A DNA stretch of 29,838 nt from UBA3792 sp045576895 (GCA_045576895.1 JAZNHI010000131.1:1-29838); one strand, 5' to 3'; positions 22,816 through 29,822 are shown, numbered from the stretch's first letter. Numbers and translations: made by a program. The notes: generated by a model not told the origin, from the letters alone.

Positions 22816-22844
22816 ACAATACCACGAGAATCTTTGTCTGTCAA
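22816..22844 (-). promoter_or_regulatory. Distal carD promoter
   Basis: On the - strand TTGACA (22839-22844), 17 bases, TATTGT (22816-22821). It lies just downstream of the terminator of the FHA transporter operon. Confidence 0.55.
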
Positions 22845-22860
22845 GCTGTTTTTTTGCAGC

Positions 22861-22886
22861 GAAAAAGCGCGGTATGAACCGTGCTT
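22861..22886 (-). terminator. Terminator of FHA/ABC transporter operon
   Basis: On the - strand AAGCACGG and CCGCGCTT form a stem with one mismatch around a six-base loop (22865-22886), followed by TTTTTC. Confidence 0.6.
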
Positions 22887-22915
22887 TCAAAATCGGTGAT
22901 TTGTTTCGTGATTTC

Positions 22916-23755
22916 TCAGATACGCTTATCCTTATCCACAAGCCGCAGGACCAGCGCGGAAGCGATAAAGAAGATGAATGTGATGAGCAGAATGATCCCC
23001 CATGCTTTCCACAGTTCACCCGCTTCGGGTTCCATGTCCATCTTTTCAAACACCTGTTTTGCGATCACGTAGGATTGATGCAGTGCTTCGTCCTTGTTCG
23101 CGATGCGGATCGCGCCGTCCAGACCCCATCTCGAAAACGTCCCGTATGAGATGACCTTCGTTGCCTTCTCCAGTGGGAAGATTGCGCCGGACATAACGAG
23201 CTGTACGATCAGAACGAACGGCATGATCGTCATCGCCGTGTTCTCCTTCCGCACAAGGCTGGATACGAAGACCGCGATCGAATCGGATCCGAAGATGACC
23301 AGGAAGAATGTGATGTAGAAATCGATCGGCGGTACGGTGATCAGGCTTTCCGACGTGATCTCTTTGTGATACCAGGCATACATCATAAGCACCACGATCA
23401 GCGTTTCCACCGCGCACAGGAACGCCTCATAAACGGCGTGCGCGGTGACGTATGCCGACAGCTTCAGACCGGTGCGGTATTCGCGCTTGATGATCGCTCT
23501 TTCGCGACAGATCGACTGGATCGAGTTGAACAGTCCGATCCACACGCAGCCGCAGATGATCGTAAAGAGTCCGTTCTTGGTCTCTTTATACTCTTTGAAC
23601 ATCTTGTCGCCCGTGACGATCAGGATGATGAACATCAGGATTGTTGAGGTGAGGAAGTTCTTCCATTGCTTTTCGTTGATGAACAGCCGGAAGCATTTCC
23701 CCATATACACGCCGACCTGACCGAACCAGGAGATCCTATTTTGCTTCATGTCCAT
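22916..23755 (-). CDS. ABC-2-type (ABCG-like) membrane permease
   Basis: A protein of 279 residues with about six membrane helices (near 35-50, 63-80, 108-128, 148-170, 175-197 and 250-270). The internal RERAIIKREYRTGLKLSAYVTAHA is the coupling-helix region typical of ABCG/White-type transporters, followed by the late SGAIFPL turn. It pairs with the FHA-ATPase gene immediately upstream; its ATG at 23755 lies inside that gene's end (20 bases shared), which ties their synthesis together. It is probably an exporter. The substrate is unknown. A second ATG two codons later is possible. Confidence 0.85.
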   Translation of the reverse strand: MDMKQNRISWFGQVGVYMGKCFRLFINEKQWKNFLTSTILMFIILIVTGDKMFKEYKETKNGLFTIICGCVWIGLFNSIQSICRERAIIKREYRTGLKLSAYVTAHAVYEAFLCAVETLIVVLMMYAWYHKEITSESLITVPPIDFYITFFLVIFGSDSIAVFVSSLVRKENTAMTIMPFVLIVQLVMSGAIFPLEKATKVISYGTFSRWGLDGAIRIANKDEALHQSYVIAKQVFEKMDMEPEAGELWKAWGIILLITFIFFIASALVLRLVDKDKRI

Positions 23756-25583
23756 AGCCTTCCCTCATAAATCGCTGAATGAATTCATCCGCACGGCCTT
23801 CGCCGCCCTCGTTGACTCTGTTGATCTTCTTTACGATATCCTCCAGCCGTTCCGTTCCGAAGAACGTGCACGCCTGCTGCGGCGTACCGGTGAACGCCAG
23901 TCTGCCGCAGTTCGTCTTGTCCTTTGCAAGAATCACAACCTTGTCGAACAGGTTGAACGCTCTGTCCGGAATGTGGGAAATGACCATGACGATCTTTCCG
24001 GTATCGGCGATCTTTCGCACGATGTCCCACATATTGTCCGCATTGGAGCCGTCCAGACCGGAGTCCGGCTCGTCCAGGAAGAACAGCAGCGGCTCGCCGA
24101 CGTATTCCACGCCGATGCTCAGTCTCTTTCGCTGACCGCCGGAGAGCTGACCGACCAGCTTGTCCTGTTCCTTTTCAAGACCGAGCAGCTTCATGGTTTC
24201 CGTAACGGCAACGCTCTGCTCCGCTCTGCTGCACGCAAGGTGCATCTTTGCCGAGTCCATCAGCGTATCGACGACCACGTCTGTGCGCCGCAGCAGATCC
24301 TCCTGCTGGACGTACCCGATCGCATATTTCATCTTGTCGTATTCGCGGTAGATGTCGATATCGTCATAGCGGATCACGCCGTCCGCCGGTTCATAGCCCA
24401 TGACCGCGTTGATGAATGTCGTCTTGCCCGCGCCGGAACCGCCGAGGATCAGAACAAGGCTTCCCTTCGGCACGAACAGCCGGATATCCTTCAACAGAGA
24501 ATCGTAGCGGAAGAAGCCCTTCCGGACTCTGCGCTCGCGGATATGGATCTGCAGTCCTCCCGGCTTTGTTACCGGCGCCGGATTCGGGCGTTCGGACTTC
24601 CGTTTCCAGTTTGACGGGAATATGACGGCGTTCTGCAGACAAATGAAATACGTGTCGCCGACGGAAACAACGTCCAGCGGGCGAAGCTCCGTATTCATCC
24701 TGCCAAATTGGTTGTTGATGCGCAGGTCCGTTTTCCCGGTAAAATGCGCGACGACCATTCTGCCGTTCTGTGTCGCGAAGAACACGGACTGCAGCGTCGG
24801 ATCGTCCTCCCGAATAAGCTGTATCGTTTCGTTTGCGTCCTTCGGAAGCTGGATCCGATACCACGAAGCATAATCCGGCACCCTGTCCACCAGGATCAGA
24901 ACGGTGTCGTTGTTGCGCATCAGATCGAACGTACTGTGGATGCGCAGAATATCGCCGTACCCGATCTCAAAGGTGTTGGTTCCCGGGGCGGTATCGTTCA
25001 GGTATACCGTACACTTGGGGCTGATATTCCGGAAAAAGATCCTGCCGTCCTGCAAAAACACCTCGCCCTGACGACGATCCGCATCCGAGGAAAGCGGAAT
25101 GTCCGGGATCGTGCTGTTTGACCATACGCGGCCGATCAGCAAGCCGTCCAGCACCGGAAAGACCTTTGTTTCCCCGCTTCCGTTGAACGCAAGGAAGTAT
25201 GCGGCGGAAATGACCGGCTTTTTCTTTCGGTTCGAATAGACAAGCTTCGAGGAAGTCGTATCCGCTCCGCGGGCAACGCCGAACGTGCCTTTTCTCAGCG
25301 CGGGTGCGGCTGCCTCCGGTTTCTTGACCGCGGGCGCGGCTGCCTCCGGTCTCCTGATCGCGGGCGCGGCTGCCTCCGGCTTCTTGACCGCAGGCGCGCT
25401 CATCCCGGTCGGCTTCCGCTCCGGCATAACCGGTCCGCGGACCGTACCGAGCGGTTCCTTTCTTTCGGCGACGCCCGGTGCCGTCCGTTCGACGCGCTTG
25501 CTTCCGTCGTCCGGTCGTTTCGGGATCTCTTTGTCTCCAAAGCCCGCCGGACTTTTGATCAGCCGCATTTTCTTCTCTTCCAT
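23736..25583 (-). CDS. FHA-domain ABC transporter ATPase (ABCG-like)
   Basis: A protein of 615 residues. Residues 1-120 are a charged, Pro/Ala-rich linker containing three 10-residue repeats (APAVKKPEAA type, about 63-92). An FHA domain spans about 145-225 (LLIGR at 148-152, a serine pair 165-166, N187 and N196 near the ends of phospho-Thr-contacting loops); the stretch to about 325 looks like a second, degenerate one. The ATPase domain has Walker A GGSGAGKTT (381-389), signature LSGGQ (480-484), Walker B ending in D504-E505 and H537. FHA modules read phosphothreonine, so a Hanks-type kinase probably controls transport, as shown for mycobacterial Rv1747; no kinase is in this window. ATG 25583 has AGGA before it; an ATG at 25676 falls at the transcription start and is rejected. 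Confidence 0.87.
   Translation of the reverse strand: MEEKKMRLIKSPAGFGDKEIPKRPDDGSKRVERTAPGVAERKEPLGTVRGPVMPERKPTGMSAPAVKKPEAAAPAIRRPEAAAPAVKKPEAAAPALRKGTFGVARGADTTSSKLVYSNRKKKPVISAAYFLAFNGSGETKVFPVLDGLLIGRVWSNSTIPDIPLSSDADRRQGEVFLQDGRIFFRNISPKCTVYLNDTAPGTNTFEIGYGDILRIHSTFDLMRNNDTVLILVDRVPDYASWYRIQLPKDANETIQLIREDDPTLQSVFFATQNGRMVVAHFTGKTDLRINNQFGRMNTELRPLDVVSVGDTYFICLQNAVIFPSNWKRKSERPNPAPVTKPGGLQIHIRERRVRKGFFRYDSLLKDIRLFVPKGSLVLILGGSGAGKTTFINAVMGYEPADGVIRYDDIDIYREYDKMKYAIGYVQQEDLLRRTDVVVDTLMDSAKMHLACSRAEQSVAVTETMKLLGLEKEQDKLVGQLSGGQRKRLSIGVEYVGEPLLFFLDEPDSGLDGSNADNMWDIVRKIADTGKIVMVISHIPDRAFNLFDKVVILAKDKTNCGRLAFTGTPQQACTFFGTERLEDIVKKINRVNEGGEGRADEFIQRFMREGYGHEAK
25300..25389. repeat. Three tandem 30-bp repeats inside the FHA-ATPase gene
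   Basis: Three 30-base units (25300, 25330, 25360), differing at a few positions, with a partial fourth at 25390. In frame they code for the alternating KKPEAA and RRPEAA linker, so copy number can change without a frameshift. Confidence 0.85.
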
Positions 25584-25679
25584 TTCATTCCTGCCCCAAT
25601 TTGAAAACTCTGTTGTTTCCGTCCTCTCCGATCCGCAGGACCCCCGCCGATCGCGCAAAAACGGATCCATTATCAAATA

Positions 25680-25708
25680 ATTTTACCTTTTCTGCCGATA
25701 ATTGTCAA
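25680..25708 (-). promoter_or_regulatory. Promoter of FHA/ABC transporter operon
   Basis: On the - strand TTGACA (25703-25708), 17 bases, TAAAAT (25680-25685). It gives a leader of about 90 bases to the chosen start. Confidence 0.82.
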
Positions 25709-25776
25709 CGAAAAAACGATATTCCTGTATTCTCCGCCTTTTTCTCCCGAAACCCCGCTTTTTGCAGTGCAAGAAA

Positions 25777-25800
25777 GGACCGGACGCTTTCGACCGGTCC
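25777..25800 (-). terminator. Terminator downstream of the AT-rich island
   Basis: GGACCGG (25777-25783), ten-base loop, CCGGTCC (25794-25800); TTTCTT follows on the - strand. It lies just after the radical-SAM-like tail remnant and may be the original terminator of the radical SAM operon. Confidence 0.7.
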
Positions 25801-25813
25801 CGTTCATCGTCCC

Positions 25814-25849
25814 TCAATTCAGCGGATCGTCGCAGTGTATCAAGAGAAA
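25814..25849 (-). pseudogene. Remnant of the 3' end of a radical SAM gene
   Basis: Twelve codons reading FLLIHCDDPLN and a stop. The radical SAM gene ends FLLNYRDDPLD and a stop at 26865-26900. Over these 36 bases 28 are identical by direct comparison. The frame continues open further upstream, but without similarity to the enzyme. It looks like a left-over tail of a second copy, or a duplicated junction from an insertion. It is too short for a function of its own. Confidence 0.6.
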
Positions 25850-25898
25850 CGTCCCCTTGACATGGCACTTTGCATCGATTACGGATCTCCGGGTTTTA

Positions 25899-26537
25899 TT
25901 ACCTAACTTGCATTGTGCTTTCGGGCGTGGTCGTTTTCGATAGAAAGTAACGATCGTCAACGTTCTCTGCTATATGCGGACATAATTCTTTCAACTCCTC
26001 AACACTGATGGAACGTGTATGCTCACCTTCTTCGTCAAAGATAACCTCGACTTCTTTTCCATCCGTTATGAACAGTTTATCATACAATTGACCTATAATG
26101 AAACCTTCCGAATATGACAGCGTATCCGAATGCCATATCTCATTAAGCTTATCTGCATACATCTTGCCCAAAGAACAATGGTATTGTTGATCGGCATGAT
26201 CATAATAAACTCCTATGATTCCGACAATATTGTCTTGGTAAAAAAGCGGGCATGAATAGACATCATCGGAAAGAACTTCTCCAAAGCCATCAAATGTATA
26301 AATCCTAATTGGTTTTCCTACGGTCATATTGAGAAAAGTCTCTCTGTCAAATCCCAATATATTACATGAGGATACCAATTGCATTCTCGCTTCTTCCAGA
26401 TATTGATCGGCATGAATCAATACCGCATTCATTTCTCCCTCCTGTGCCGTTTGAACATCCCTGCTGAAGCATGAAACGGCGCAAAGCAGCCAAATGATAA
26501 TGAATAATACTGTTAAAAAACGTTTTGTCTGAGTCAT
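25899..26537 (-). CDS. Secreted lipoprotein of unknown function
   Basis: A protein of 212 residues. The N-terminus is a lipoprotein or secretion signal (KRFLTVLFIIIWLLCAVSC, with C23 as lipid site). The rest is soluble, with strands such as YSCPLFYQDNIVGIIGVYY and HCSLGKMYADKLNEIW, then an acidic region EVEVIFDEEGEHTRS. I recognise no family. AGGAGGT precedes ATG 26537. The gene starts right at the stop of a truncated papain-like peptidase, so the two were one operon; the lipoprotein may have been an inhibitor, chaperone or processing partner of the peptidase, which is inference. The region is clearly AT-richer than all genes around it, suggesting transfer from another genome. Confidence 0.75.
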   Translation of the reverse strand: MTQTKRFLTVLFIIIWLLCAVSCFSRDVQTAQEGEMNAVLIHADQYLEEARMQLVSSCNILGFDRETFLNMTVGKPIRIYTFDGFGEVLSDDVYSCPLFYQDNIVGIIGVYYDHADQQYHCSLGKMYADKLNEIWHSDTLSYSEGFIIGQLYDKLFITDGKEVEVIFDEEGEHTRSISVEELKELCPHIAENVDDRYFLSKTTTPESTMQVR

Positions 26538-26771
26538 TTAGTATACCTCCTGTGACAAATGCCAAGTATAGGCCCCTTCTACGCATACTACATTATTCGA
26601 TGAAGTTACCGTTATAGTAACCACATTTGAGGAATGAGGATTCAGTAGATAGTATGTGTAGTTTGAGGGATTATGCTTAATATATCCCGTAATGGTAATC
26701 GCATGATAGTGTATATATCTTTTACCACCGATGACAACGGATTGTCGAGGGACGGGTCTTCTTCCGGTGAT
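26538..26771 (-). pseudogene. C-terminal fragment of a papain-like/C39-like cysteine peptidase
   Basis: An open stretch of 77 codons between an in-frame TAG (26772-26774) and TAA (26538-26540). It contains VVIGGKRYIHYHAITITGY, which has the pattern around the catalytic His of C39-like and related papain-fold peptidases, then YYLLNPHSS with the third catalytic position, and a Trp-containing end. The catalytic Cys half is missing: upstream sequence has stops and no start codon or ribosome binding site. A frameshift or deletion has removed it. Its stop abuts the ATG of the lipoprotein gene. Confidence 0.6.
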
Positions 26772-26864
26772 CTATCAATAAAAACACTCCTGCAGCACAA
26801 AAAATCCATCGTGGATATAATATATTATCCTCTCAGAAAAGCGCCGCAAGGCACGATGCACTGC

Positions 26865-27944
26865 TCAATCCAGCGGATCGTCACGATAGTTTAAGAGAAA
26901 TCGCGCGCTCTTTCTCGCATACAGCCGCGCGGCGAGCCCGTCCGCGATCGGGATCAGAATGCGCTCATGCTCGCACTGCACCGGCGCGACCTCGTGCATC
27001 TTTCCGGTCAGAGAATAATTGAGACACGCGCAGTGATGGCGGCAGCGATCCGCGATCGCACAGTCCTCGCAATCCGGTTCCGGATCGAGCGACGCGCGGT
27101 AGATCGCCCGCTGCTTTTCTTTGTCAATGCCGCGTTCCACATCGCCCATGCAGTACTCCGGATCGTCCAGAAACTGGTTGCACGGGTAGATCCTGCCGTC
27201 CGGCGCGACCGACGGCTGCCGCATGCCGAGCTTGCATTCGAGGCAGGGACGGTCGTTCAGATAGGCCGAGATCTTGGACAGGAAATTAAGATACTGCAGC
27301 GGACGCGCGTCGTCAAAATGCACCTCCGAAAGGTCCGCGATGCGTTTGTACTGTTCCGCAAGGACCGCCATCGAATCGTCGTCCCAGCCCGCGTTCGGTC
27401 GATAGTCGATCGCCGTATTGATCCGCGAGAATCCGCGGTTAAAAAGCCATTCGACCGACTCCGCCATGCGGTCGACCGTCGACGGCATCACGGTCTGCAT
27501 CGCGACCGCGTTCGGCTGATATTTGAGAAGCAGATCGACGATCGGCTCGAGCCGCGCCATCGTTGGGTTTCCGTCGCGTGTGACGCGCTGTGCGTCCTGC
27601 AGAAGCCCGTCGTGCGAGAGGGCGATATCGAGCCTGTGTTCGTTTGCAAAGCGCAAGAACGGCTCGTCAAGCAGCGTACCGTTGGTCGTCATCTTGAAGC
27701 GCATTCCGGTGCCGGTCGCCTTTGCCTTTTGAACGGCATAACGGCAGACCGCTTCGATCACGCTGCGTTCCAGCATCGGCTCGCCGCCGAACAGCGAAAA
27801 GCCGTTCATCGCATGTCCGTAGGTAAACGCGAGATCGACTGCCTTAATCGCCGTCTCCTCGGTCATGTGTCTGCGGCTGTGCGTTTCGTAACAATAACGG
27901 CAGGCCAAATTACAGTCTGCCGTCAAATGCAAGGTGAAATTCAT
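26865..27944 (-). CDS. Radical SAM/SPASM-domain protein, probable peptide maturase
   Basis: A protein of 359 residues. The radical SAM core begins at once with C11-x3-C15-x2-C18 (CNLACRYC) for the SAM-bound 4Fe-4S cluster, and GGEP (53-56) binds SAM. The SPASM domain has cysteines at 234, 237, 255, 265, 292, 295, 301, 305 and 324, with the typical C-x2-C-x5-C-x3-C run (292-305), enough for two further Fe-S clusters. The layout is that of sulfatase maturases and RiPP-modifying enzymes. No N-terminal peptide-recognition (RRE) domain is present. It is the last gene of a three-gene operon behind two small lipoprotein precursors, nine bases after the second, with GAGGAG overlapping that stop. The natural reading is that it modifies residues in those proteins. 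No terminator was seen directly behind it. Confidence 0.92.
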   Translation of the reverse strand: MNFTLHLTADCNLACRYCYETHSRRHMTEETAIKAVDLAFTYGHAMNGFSLFGGEPMLERSVIEAVCRYAVQKAKATGTGMRFKMTTNGTLLDEPFLRFANEHRLDIALSHDGLLQDAQRVTRDGNPTMARLEPIVDLLLKYQPNAVAMQTVMPSTVDRMAESVEWLFNRGFSRINTAIDYRPNAGWDDDSMAVLAEQYKRIADLSEVHFDDARPLQYLNFLSKISAYLNDRPCLECKLGMRQPSVAPDGRIYPCNQFLDDPEYCMGDVERGIDKEKQRAIYRASLDPEPDCEDCAIADRCRHHCACLNYSLTGKMHEVAPVQCEHERILIPIADGLAARLYARKSARFLLNYRDDPLD

Positions 27945-27953
27945 ATGCGCTCC

Positions 27954-28292
27954 TCACGGCATGTCGGTCGGTACGACGATCTTGCCCATCAGCGCGGGCT
28001 CCTCGCCGTCGCGCGTGCGGCCTTCCGGTTCTTCGTCCATGATGATCTCTCCGTTTTCGTCGACCGCAGGCTCGCCTTCAAGACGCGGTTCCGGCGTCGG
28101 CTCGTCGATGGCGATCTCTCCGTCCAGCACCAGCTCGTCGGTCGGGACCGGTTCCGGCACGCCGCCCGTGCGAAGCATGTCGCAGCCCGTCGTGCCGGCA
28201 AGCGCGACTGCCGCCGCGGTCGTCAGGATCGCGCCGCGGATCAGTTTTTTCGGATAGTTCGGGCGGTAGCCCCTGACTTTGCTCTGCTTCAT
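27954..28292 (-). CDS. Small lipoprotein precursor A, likely radical SAM substrate
   Basis: A protein of 112 residues. The leader (1-37) has the stretch GYRPNYPKKLIRG, a short Ala-rich hydrophobic segment and TTGC with C37 as probable lipid site. The remaining 75 residues are acidic and Pro-rich with repeated units of the form L-D/E-G-E followed by hydrophobics and D-E (LDGEIAIDE, LEGEPAVDE, NGEIIMDE), and end ALMGKIVVPTDMP. The leader is nearly the same as in the neighbour precursor, with C37 at the same position. It lies between precursor B (13 bases) and the radical SAM gene (9 bases). GGAGGG precedes the ATG. I know no named family for it. Confidence 0.82.
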   Translation of the reverse strand: MKQSKVRGYRPNYPKKLIRGAILTTAAAVALAGTTGCDMLRTGGVPEPVPTDELVLDGEIAIDEPTPEPRLEGEPAVDENGEIIMDEEPEGRTRDGEEPALMGKIVVPTDMP

Positions 28293-28305
28293 ATCTCTAC
28301 CCTCC

Positions 28306-28629
28306 TTACGGCATGTCGTCGATGATCGCGACGTCGCCCATCAGCTCCCACGCCTCCGGCGTCGGCGTAATCGCGGGAAGCCCCGTCGTCATCGGCGGTT
28401 CCGGCGTCTCCTCGTACGTAACATATCCCTCCGTCTGCAGCTCCTCCGGCGGAACGGTCTCCTCGATGCCGGGGTCCTCCATCGGCACAAGGCCGGTCGT
28501 TTCCGGTTTGATCATACGGCAGCCCGTCGTTGCGCCGATCGCCACCAGTGCGGCGGCGGCAAGCGTCATCCCGCGGATCGCCTTTTTCGGATAGTTCGGC
28601 TGATAGCCGGAAAGCTTTTGCTGTTTCAT
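28306..28629 (-). CDS. Small lipoprotein precursor B, likely radical SAM substrate
   Basis: A protein of 107 residues, paralogous to precursor A. Leader with GYQPNYPKKAIRG, an Ala-rich hydrophobic segment and ATTGC with C37. The tail is rich in Pro, Glu and Thr (EETVPPEELQTEGYVTYEE) with little Lys or Arg, and ends WELMGDVAIIDDMP, matching the LMG and DMP of precursor A. Between leader and C-terminus the two differ, so the ends are what is kept. AAAGGAG precedes the ATG. First gene of the operon, behind a -10-like box and a palindrome. Confidence 0.82.
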   Translation of the reverse strand: MKQQKLSGYQPNYPKKAIRGMTLAAAALVAIGATTGCRMIKPETTGLVPMEDPGIEETVPPEELQTEGYVTYEETPEPPMTTGLPAITPTPEAWELMGDVAIIDDMP

Positions 28630-28656
28630 AACGGTCTCTCCTTTGAATGCTTCTTT

Positions 28657-28676
28657 CTTATAGACACTTCAAAGTG
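28657..28676 (-). promoter_or_regulatory. Promoter and palindrome of radical SAM operon
   Basis: On the - strand a -10-like TATAAG (28657-28662) with no good -35 at 17 bases. Just upstream of it lies the inverted repeat CACTT-CA-AAGTG (28665-28676), where a regulator could bind between the -35 and -10 positions. Confidence 0.45.
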
Positions 28677-28727
28677 CAAAAGTGCTGCATCTTTTCAACA
28701 AAAATACTGCGCAGATCCGAAAAAGGT

Positions 28728-28762
28728 TGCAAAAGGGGGAACAAATCGTTTGTCCCCCCTTT
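28728..28762 (-). terminator. Terminator after PRPP synthetase gene
   Basis: A 14-bp stem with one G-U pair on the - strand (arms 28732-28745 and 28749-28762), three-base loop, T-run at 28731-28734. Confidence 0.85.
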
Positions 28763-28767
28763 GTTCT

Positions 28768-29787
28768 TTAATTATTTTCGGTGTCGAGGCTCATGTCCAT
28801 CAGGCGCTTCAGGAAGCGGTGATCGAACATCGTGCTCATCGGCGCGCGGTCGTGGATCGTCTTGACCGCCTGCGCGAACATCGGCGCCGCCGAGATCGTG
28901 CGAAGCTTGGTGCTCTCGTTCGCCCACGGGCACTCGAGCGTGTCGGTGGAGACGAGCCATTCGTAATCGCTCTCCTCGATGCGGTGGATCGCCTTCTGCG
29001 TCATAACGTTGTGGGAGAGCGCGCCGTAAACGTGCTTCGCGCCGTGTTCCTTCAGCGCTCTTGCAACGTCGACGAGCGTACCGCCCGTGATGGAGAAGTC
29101 GTCGACGACGAGGCAGTTCTTGTCCTTGACGTCGCCGATGATGTTCAGAACCTTCGCGTCGCTCTTGTGGTCGTAACGCGTCTTGTCGCCGATCGCAACC
29201 GGCACCTGCAGCGCCGTTGCAAAGCTGTGCACGCGCTTTGCGCTGCCCGCGTCGGGCGAGACCACGACGAGATCATCGTCCACGATGCCCTGCCGCTTGA
29301 CGTACTCGAGCAGCAGCGGACGCGCGGAGAGGTGGTCGACCGGCTTCTTGAAGAAGCCCACGACCTGATCCGCATGCAGATCCATGAACAGAACGCGGTC
29401 GACGCCGATCGTCTCGATACAGTCGGCGCAGACGCGGGCACGGATGGATACGCGCGGCTCGTCCTTCTTATCGCCCTTGGCGTAGGAAAAGTACGGAATG
29501 ATCGCGGTGACCGAGTTCGCGCTCGAGCGCTTGAACGCGTCGATCCAGAAGAGCAGCTCGGTGAACTCGTCGTTCGGTTCTCTGCCGATCGGCTGCACGA
29601 TATATACGTCCTTGTCACGGATGGATTCGTTGATGCGGACAAAGATGTTGCCCTCGTCGAACATGATCGTCGTTGCATCGCCCATCTGTGCGCCGAGATA
29701 ATTACACATGCGCTGTGCAAACGGTTTGCCCGTTCTGCCTGCAAAGATCTTGATGATTCCGGATCCGGTATACATTTTGTTCCCCAT
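28768..29787 (-). CDS. prs: Ribose-phosphate pyrophosphokinase (PRPP synthetase)
   Basis: A protein of 339 residues. It makes PRPP from ribose 5-phosphate and ATP for nucleotide, His and Trp synthesis. Motifs are KIFAGRTGKPFA at the start, FMDLHADQVVGFF in the middle, VVVSPDAGSAKR, and the PRPP loop CLVVDDFSITGGT. The ATP-loop region reads YAKGDKKDEPR where classical enzymes have RQDRK, and insertions near the C-terminus make it somewhat longer than the 315 residues of B. subtilis Prs. This points to a divergent clade. Start choice is uncertain: ATG 29787 (GGGG close before it) or ATG 29775 (GGGGA six bases before it); a GTG at 29832 lies over the -10 box and is rejected. Monocistronic as far as seen. 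Confidence 0.93.
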   Translation of the reverse strand: MGNKMYTGSGIIKIFAGRTGKPFAQRMCNYLGAQMGDATTIMFDEGNIFVRINESIRDKDVYIVQPIGREPNDEFTELLFWIDAFKRSSANSVTAIIPYFSYAKGDKKDEPRVSIRARVCADCIETIGVDRVLFMDLHADQVVGFFKKPVDHLSARPLLLEYVKRQGIVDDDLVVVSPDAGSAKRVHSFATALQVPVAIGDKTRYDHKSDAKVLNIIGDVKDKNCLVVDDFSITGGTLVDVARALKEHGAKHVYGALSHNVMTQKAIHRIEESDYEWLVSTDTLECPWANESTKLRTISAAPMFAQAVKTIHDRAPMSTMFDHRFLKRLMDMSLDTENN

Positions 29788-29822
29788 GCCCCTTTTCAAT
29801 GAAATTTGCTCATAGCAAGGTA

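Noticed and set aside
25300..25389. Regular 30-bp repeats as a CRISPR array
   Set aside because: The units are directly adjacent with no spacers and encode an in-frame protein linker.
25676..25676. Upstream ATG of the FHA-ATPase gene as the start
   Set aside because: It coincides with the predicted transcription start, has no ribosome binding site and adds sequence that does not look like protein.
26362..26586. Alternative frame over the lipoprotein start
   Set aside because: It overlaps the lipoprotein signal peptide and the peptidase tail, both of which read as protein in their own frames.
26967..28325. Long open frame on + over the radical SAM operon
   Set aside because: Antisense shadow; it covers recognisable radical SAM motifs on the - strand.
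28279..29802. Long open frame on + over prs
   Set aside because: Antisense shadow of a clear PRPP synthetase.
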